Shown piece by piece: positions 6,794 to 9,843 of a stretch of DNA of 9,843 nt. A program made the position numbers and the translations under genes. The DNA comes from JBJEFI01 sp051873875 (GTDB taxonomy: Bacteria > Bacillota > Bacilli > Bacillales > Bacillaceae_G): contig JBJEFI010000074.1 in NCBI GenBank assembly GCA_051873875.1, forward strand, positions 1 through 9,843. Reading direction: 5' to 3'. Numbering within the stretch: position 1 is the first letter of the stretch; each line of letters starts with the position of its first letter. Under the pieces are notes generated by a model. The model made no database searches and was not told the origin of the DNA. It saw only the letters and a program-made list of their open reading frames with translations.

Positions 6794-7864
6794 ATGAAAT
6801 ATGCATTAATAGGCTGCGGTCGGATTGCAACTAATCACATGAAAGCAGCAGTTAACAATAATTTAGAGGTTGTAGCAGTATGTGATATATTGCCATATGC
6901 AATAGACGCATTGATAGTTAAACATGATTTGCAAAATACTGAGATTAAAAGATATCAGGATTATAAGCTAATGTTAGATGAATGCAAGCCTGAACTGGTT
7001 AGCATTGCAACAGAAAGTGGTAGCCATGCTGATATAGCTTTGTACTGCATTGAAAAAGGTATCCATGTAATCATAGAGAAACCCATGGCTATGAACATGG
7101 AAGACGCAGAAAAGATTATTAAATTGAGCAATGAGAAAAATGTAAAGGTTTCTGCTAGCCATCAGAATAGATTTAATGTTGCTATACAGGAACTTAGAAA
7201 AGCAATTGAAGCAAATAGATTCGGCAGATTATCACATGGATCCATTCACGTTAGATGGAACAGGAACAAGGGTTATTATGATCAAGCTCCATGGAGGGGA
7301 ACATGGAAAGATGATGGTGGTTGCTTAATGAACCAGTGTATTCATGGAATTGATTTATTAAGATGGATGTTTGGTGATGAGGTTGAAGAGGTATATGGAA
7401 CAACAAGACAGCAGTTCCATGATTATCTTGAGGCTGAAGACGTGGGAATGGCAGTACTGAAATTTAAAAACGGAGCTATCGCAACTATAGAAGGAACAAC
7501 AAATGTATATCCAAAGAACCTTGAAGAAACTCTTTATGTTTTCGGTGAGAAGGGAACTGTAAAAATAGGAGGAACTTCGACAAATAATATTGATGTTTGG
7601 GATTTTGAACATGAAACTGAAGAAGATAGAAATAAAAAAGGTCTTGAAGAACAGACAAGTAACGTATATGGAAATGGTCATACAAGCCTTTTTGCAGATA
7701 TGATAGATGCTATAATGAATGACAGGATTCCTTATGTTGATGCAGTGGCTGGTAAAAATGCATTGGAAATTGTACTGGCAATTTATAAAAGTCAAAAGAC
7801 AGGTATGCCAGTTAAACTTCCTCTCACTGATTTTGCAAGCATTGATATGAAGGGAGAATTTTAG
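6794..7864 (+). CDS. wbpB: UDP-GlcNAcA 3-dehydrogenase, Gfo/Idh/MocA family (WbpB/WlbA-like)
   Basis: This NAD-dependent cytosolic enzyme should oxidise C3 of UDP-N-acetylglucosaminuronic acid to the 3-keto sugar that the aminotransferase WbpE then uses. In Pseudomonas aeruginosa the two are tightly coupled, with NAD recycled through 2-oxoglutarate. The 356-residue protein starts YALIGCGRIATNHMKAA, a Rossmann GxGxxxxxH motif. It has the family's catalytic EKP at 95-97 and then GGCLMNQCIHGIDLLRWMFG with His184 and Asp187. An Asn before Gln in that motif, where many Gfo/Idh enzymes have Asp, also occurs in WbpB/WlbA as I recall them. The C-terminal beta-sheet domain (TIEGTTNVYPKN, FGEKGTVKIGG) appears complete. 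The stop lies 1 nt before the acetyltransferase start. A GTG start at 6785 is the alternative. The function rests on family motifs together with wbpA, wbpD and wbpE nearby. Confidence 0.85.
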   Translation: MKYALIGCGRIATNHMKAAVNNNLEVVAVCDILPYAIDALIVKHDLQNTEIKRYQDYKLMLDECKPELVSIATESGSHADIALYCIEKGIHVIIEKPMAMNMEDAEKIIKLSNEKNVKVSASHQNRFNVAIQELRKAIEANRFGRLSHGSIHVRWNRNKGYYDQAPWRGTWKDDGGCLMNQCIHGIDLLRWMFGDEVEEVYGTTRQQFHDYLEAEDVGMAVLKFKNGAIATIEGTTNVYPKNLEETLYVFGEKGTVKIGGTSTNNIDVWDFEHETEEDRNKKGLEEQTSNVYGNGHTSLFADMIDAIMNDRIPYVDAVAGKNALEIVLAIYKSQKTGMPVKLPLTDFASIDMKGEF

Positions 7865-7865
7865 C

Positions 7866-8429
7866 ATGAATGATTACTTTGTCCACGAATCCAGTTACGT
7901 AGATGATAATGTCAAAATTGGTAAGGGCACTAAAATATGGCATTTCTCACATATACTTAAGGGAGCTGTAATCGGTGAAAATTGTTCTCTTGGACAAAAC
8001 GTTAATATTGGAAATAATGTAGTTATTGGTAATGGTTGCAAACTACAGAATAATGTTTCTGTATATGAAGGTGTTGTGATGGAGGATTATGTATTCTGTG
8101 GTCCTTCAATGGTATTTACAAATGATTTAACACCAAGAGCCAAATATCCTAAAGGAAGCGCAGGATATAAGAAAACTTTGCTAAAAGAGGGTTCAACGGT
8201 AGGTGCAAATGCAACGATTGTTTGTGGACATAAAATTGGACGTTGGGCGATGATTGCTGCAGGAGCAGTTGTTACTAAAAACGTTCTCGATTATGCATTA
8301 ATGGCAGGAGTCCCTGCTAAAAGGATTGGTTGGGTATGTGAGTGTGGTGAAATTCTTGAAGACGGATTGAAGTGTATGTCTTGTGGTAGAGAATATATTG
8401 AATCAGAGGAAGGATTAAAGGAAAAATAA
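7866..8429 (+). CDS. wbpD: UDP-GlcNAc3NA N-acetyltransferase, left-handed beta-helix family (WbpD-like)
   Basis: This acetyl-CoA-dependent enzyme should acetylate the 3-amino group of UDP-2-acetamido-3-amino-glucuronic acid. The 187-residue protein is made of hexapeptide repeats typical of left-handed beta-helix acyltransferases: VDDNVKIGKGTKIW, VIGENCSLGQNVNIGNNVVI and GAVVTKNV. WbpD-like stretches are KLQNNVSVYEGV, VFCGPSMVFTND and ALMAGVPAKRIGWV. Known WbpD proteins work as trimers. An added tail carries four cysteines, C158-x-C160 and C170-xx-C173, spaced like a small zinc ribbon. GGGAG at 7852-7856 lies 9 nt before the ATG, inside the end of wbpB, and the genes are separated by a single base. 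The order wbpB-wbpD-wbpE implies one co-translated block. Confidence 0.88.
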   Translation: MNDYFVHESSYVDDNVKIGKGTKIWHFSHILKGAVIGENCSLGQNVNIGNNVVIGNGCKLQNNVSVYEGVVMEDYVFCGPSMVFTNDLTPRAKYPKGSAGYKKTLLKEGSTVGANATIVCGHKIGRWAMIAAGAVVTKNVLDYALMAGVPAKRIGWVCECGEILEDGLKCMSCGREYIESEEGLKEK

Positions 8430-8430
8430 T

Positions 8431-9591
8431 ATGCAATTCAGAGATTTGAAAACACAATACCAGAAGTTGAAATCGGAAATAGATGAAGCAATGATTGAAG
8501 TTGCTACAAATTGCAACTTTATTTCAGGCAATCAGGTAAAAGAGCTTGAGACACAGATGCTTGAATATGTAGGTGTAAAGCATTGTATCACTTGTGCTAA
8601 TGGTACCGATGCTCTCAGTTTAGCTGTAATGGCGTTAGGATGTACAGATAACGATGTTGTATTTGTTCCTGATTTCACTTTCTTTTCTTCTGGTGAAATC
8701 GTGTCATTTGCAGGAGCAGTACCGGTATTTGTAGATGTAAAAGCTGATACATACAATATGGATCCTGTTGCGCTAGAGGAGCAGATTATTAAAGTTACGG
8801 AAACAGCGAATCTAAAACCAAAAGCAATAGTGGCTGTTGATTTGTTTGGTCTTCCGGCTGAATTCAGAGAGATTAGAAAAATAGCAGATAAGCATGGCTT
8901 AAAGATAATTGAAGATGCGGCACAGGGATTTGGTGGGAATATTGACGGAAAAAATGCATGTAGTTTTGGAGATATTGCTACAACTTCATTTTTCCCTGCT
9001 AAACCGTTAGGTTGCTATGGCGATGGTGGAGCAGTGTTTACAGATGAAGATTCGGTTGCAGATCTATTACGATCTTTAAGAATACATGGTAAAGGACAGA
9101 GTAAATATGATAATGTCAGAATAGGAATGAATTCACGTCTTGATACAATACAGGCAGCTATTCTTAAGATTAAGCTCAAAGCATTCAAGGATTACGAGTT
9201 GGAAGATGTGAATAAAGTTGCAAAAATGTATACTGAGAAATTAGTTGATTATGTAAATGAAAGTTCACTTAGAGCGATTCCGATTGTAGAAGAAGGTTAC
9301 TATTCAAGCTGGGCTCAGTATACGATTCAATTATCAAATAAAGCGATAAGGAATGGACTTCAGAGGGAATTGAAGGGTGCAGGAATACCATCAACGATAT
9401 ATTATCAGAAACCGATGCATAAACAGGATGCCTTTGCTAAGGAAAAAGGTTGTTTCCCTGAATTGTATGCAGATGAAAATTTTAAAGTTACTATGAAGCT
9501 CTGTGATACAGTTTTGTCACTGCCAATGCATCCATATATGACAGAGAAGGATGTCGATTTAGTGTGTGGAATAATTGCAAATTGTGTCTAA
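8431..9591 (+). CDS. wbpE: PLP-dependent aminotransferase, DegT/DnrJ/EryC1 family (WbpE-like)
   Basis: This enzyme should transfer an amino group, usually from glutamate, to the 3-keto UDP-sugar to give UDP-2-acetamido-3-amino-glucuronic acid, the WbpD substrate. The 386-residue length is normal. Family features in order: MQFRDLKTQYQKLKSEID at the N-terminus, FISGNQVKELE, ANGTDALSLAVMALG (cofactor phosphate loop), VPDFTFFSSGE, IIEDAAQGFGG (Asp contacting the pyridine nitrogen), SFFPAKPLGCYGDGGAVFTD with the probable Schiff-base Lys191, RIGMNSRLDTIQAAIL, and YYQKPMHKQDAF. AAAGGA at 8417-8422 gives an 8-nt spacing to the ATG, and the gap from wbpD is one base. The nucleotide sugar is inferred from the neighbours; DegT enzymes acting on 4-keto sugars share these motifs. 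Confidence 0.88.
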   Translation: MQFRDLKTQYQKLKSEIDEAMIEVATNCNFISGNQVKELETQMLEYVGVKHCITCANGTDALSLAVMALGCTDNDVVFVPDFTFFSSGEIVSFAGAVPVFVDVKADTYNMDPVALEEQIIKVTETANLKPKAIVAVDLFGLPAEFREIRKIADKHGLKIIEDAAQGFGGNIDGKNACSFGDIATTSFFPAKPLGCYGDGGAVFTDEDSVADLLRSLRIHGKGQSKYDNVRIGMNSRLDTIQAAILKIKLKAFKDYELEDVNKVAKMYTEKLVDYVNESSLRAIPIVEEGYYSSWAQYTIQLSNKAIRNGLQRELKGAGIPSTIYYQKPMHKQDAFAKEKGCFPELYADENFKVTMKLCDTVLSLPMHPYMTEKDVDLVCGIIANCV

Positions 9592-9710
9592 TAATATAAA
9601 TATGTTGAGACGGCAAAAGAAAGCACGATTGTTTTGCTTAGCAAATAGTATAATATTTCTTATGTCTTGTCATATACTTTTGATGAGAAGAACCGTATCC
9701 ATAGATTTTA

Positions 9711-9730
9711 TTTGTGATAGATTTCACAAA
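9711..9730. promoter_or_regulatory. CRP/FNR-family operator-like palindrome
   Basis: TTTGTGATAGATTTCACAAA is a perfect 7-bp inverted repeat around 6 nt. Its core TGTGA-N6-TCACA (9713-9728) is exactly the consensus known for CRP-family regulators. Its centre lies about 92 nt before the predicted transcription start of the downstream gene, one of the upstream distances used by CRP-type activators in enterobacteria. Binding here is inferred. It could instead be a weak hairpin with no regulatory role. Confidence 0.45.
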
Positions 9731-9776
9731 AATACAATTTTCGCTTAGTAAACCAGTATAGGACTTTCTAATTAAC

Positions 9777-9805
9777 TGTACATTTTTACCGAAATGTGAT
9801 ATCAT
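9777..9805 (+). promoter_or_regulatory. Sigma-A-type promoter with extended -10
   Basis: A -35 hexamer TGTACA (9777-9782; four of six matches to TTGACA) is separated by 17 nt from a -10 hexamer TATCAT (9800-9805; five of six matches to TATAAT). A TG at 9797-9798 gives an extended -10. The predicted transcription start is near 9812, leaving a leader of about 24 nt that contains the strong ribosome binding site of the next gene. This promoter suggests that the next gene starts a separate transcription unit. Confidence 0.65.
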
Positions 9806-9835
9806 ATAGATGAGGCACAAAGGAGGGCCGTCTGT

Positions 9836-9843
9836 ATGAAATT
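9836..9843 (+). CDS. First codons of a downstream gene, cut by the window edge
   Basis: An ATG at 9836 follows a near-perfect Shine-Dalgarno, AAAGGAGGG at 9819-9827, with 8 nt between them. Together with the promoter just upstream this is good evidence for a real start. Only Met, Lys and two bases of a third codon are present, so nothing can be said about the product. It might be a further polysaccharide gene, for example a wbpI-type epimerase, or an unrelated flanking gene. Confidence 0.6.

Larger units (their letters stand above)
9592..9835. other. Intergenic region downstream of the wbp genes
   Basis: This 244-nt AT-rich gap separates wbpE from the next gene. Its right half holds a CRP/FNR-like palindrome and a promoter, listed separately. 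In its left half, a short inverted repeat TTTGC-TTA-GCAAA (9633-9645) and a longer GCAAAA/TTTTGC pair (9613-9618 with 9632-9637) share bases. Neither is followed by a T-run, so I do not call a terminator. I see no credible gene on either strand. Confidence 0.5.

Noticed and set aside
7358..7867. 169-codon open frame on the - strand inside the wbpB gene
   Set aside because: It is antisense to a gene with clear catalytic motifs. Its product is a Cys/Phe/Ser/Ile-rich sequence with no family features.
9613..9645. Inverted repeats GCAAAA/TTTTGC and TTTGC/GCAAA after wbpE as a possible terminator
   Set aside because: The stems are short and AT-rich, one has a 13-nt loop, and neither is followed by a run of T, so an intrinsic terminator is not supported.
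9649..9654. Perfect TATAAT downstream of wbpE
   Set aside because: No recognisable -35 at 16-18 nt, no TG extension, and no gene start close downstream. Such hexamers are common by chance in this AT-rich DNA.
1..9843. Whole-window search for CRISPR repeats, transposase remnants, tRNA/rRNA genes, toxin-antitoxin pairs or phage genes
   Set aside because: No regularly spaced repeats, transposase-like reading frames, tRNA cloverleaf signatures or small toxin-like gene pairs were seen. The window is explained by a conventional polysaccharide locus.

Overview
The window looks like part of a capsule or exopolysaccharide gene cluster from a low-GC Gram-positive bacterium. A Clostridia/Lachnospiraceae-type host is my best guess. 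The reasons are AT-rich coding sequence, AGGAG-type ribosome binding sites before several genes, a sigma-A-type promoter at the right edge, and the apparent tail of a tyrosine-rich kinase at the left edge. No taxonomic marker is present, so this placement is inference. All recognisable genes are on the + strand.

Layout: positions 1-57 are the last 18 codons of an upstream gene, richer in G/C-ending codons than what follows and ending in a tyrosine-rich tail like that of capsule tyrosine kinases. An AT-rich gap (58-206) leads into a nucleotide-sugar 6-dehydrogenase (WbpA type). Then come a GT4-like glycosyltransferase, a Wzy-like polymerase, a Wzx-like flippase overlapping the polymerase by 50 nt, and a 232-nt gap with possible relic coding sequence. 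A second, WbuB-like GT4 glycosyltransferase follows. The last block is three tightly packed genes for a Gfo/Idh/MocA oxidoreductase (WbpB-like), a hexapeptide N-acetyltransferase (WbpD-like) and a DegT-family aminotransferase (WbpE-like). A 244-nt gap then carries a CRP/FNR-like palindrome and a good extended -10 promoter before the first codons of another gene, cut off by the window edge.

How the genes fit together: wbpA, wbpB, wbpE and wbpD homologues together form the known route from UDP-GlcNAc to UDP-2,3-diacetamido-2,3-dideoxy-glucuronic acid (UDP-GlcNAc3NAcA). The wbpI-type 2-epimerase that would convert it to the manno sugar is not in this window. Two glycosyltransferases would add sugars to an undecaprenyl-linked intermediate, Wzx would flip it and Wzy would polymerise it. 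The initiating sugar-phosphate transferase and chain-length/kinase genes are presumably upstream. This is a coherent, conventional Wzx/Wzy locus. I see no CRISPR array, transposase, tRNA, rRNA or clearly novel defence or mobile system. The items most worth a second look are the CRP-like site and promoter at the right end, the decayed intergenic region at 5211-5442, and the cysteine-rich tail on the acetyltransferase.
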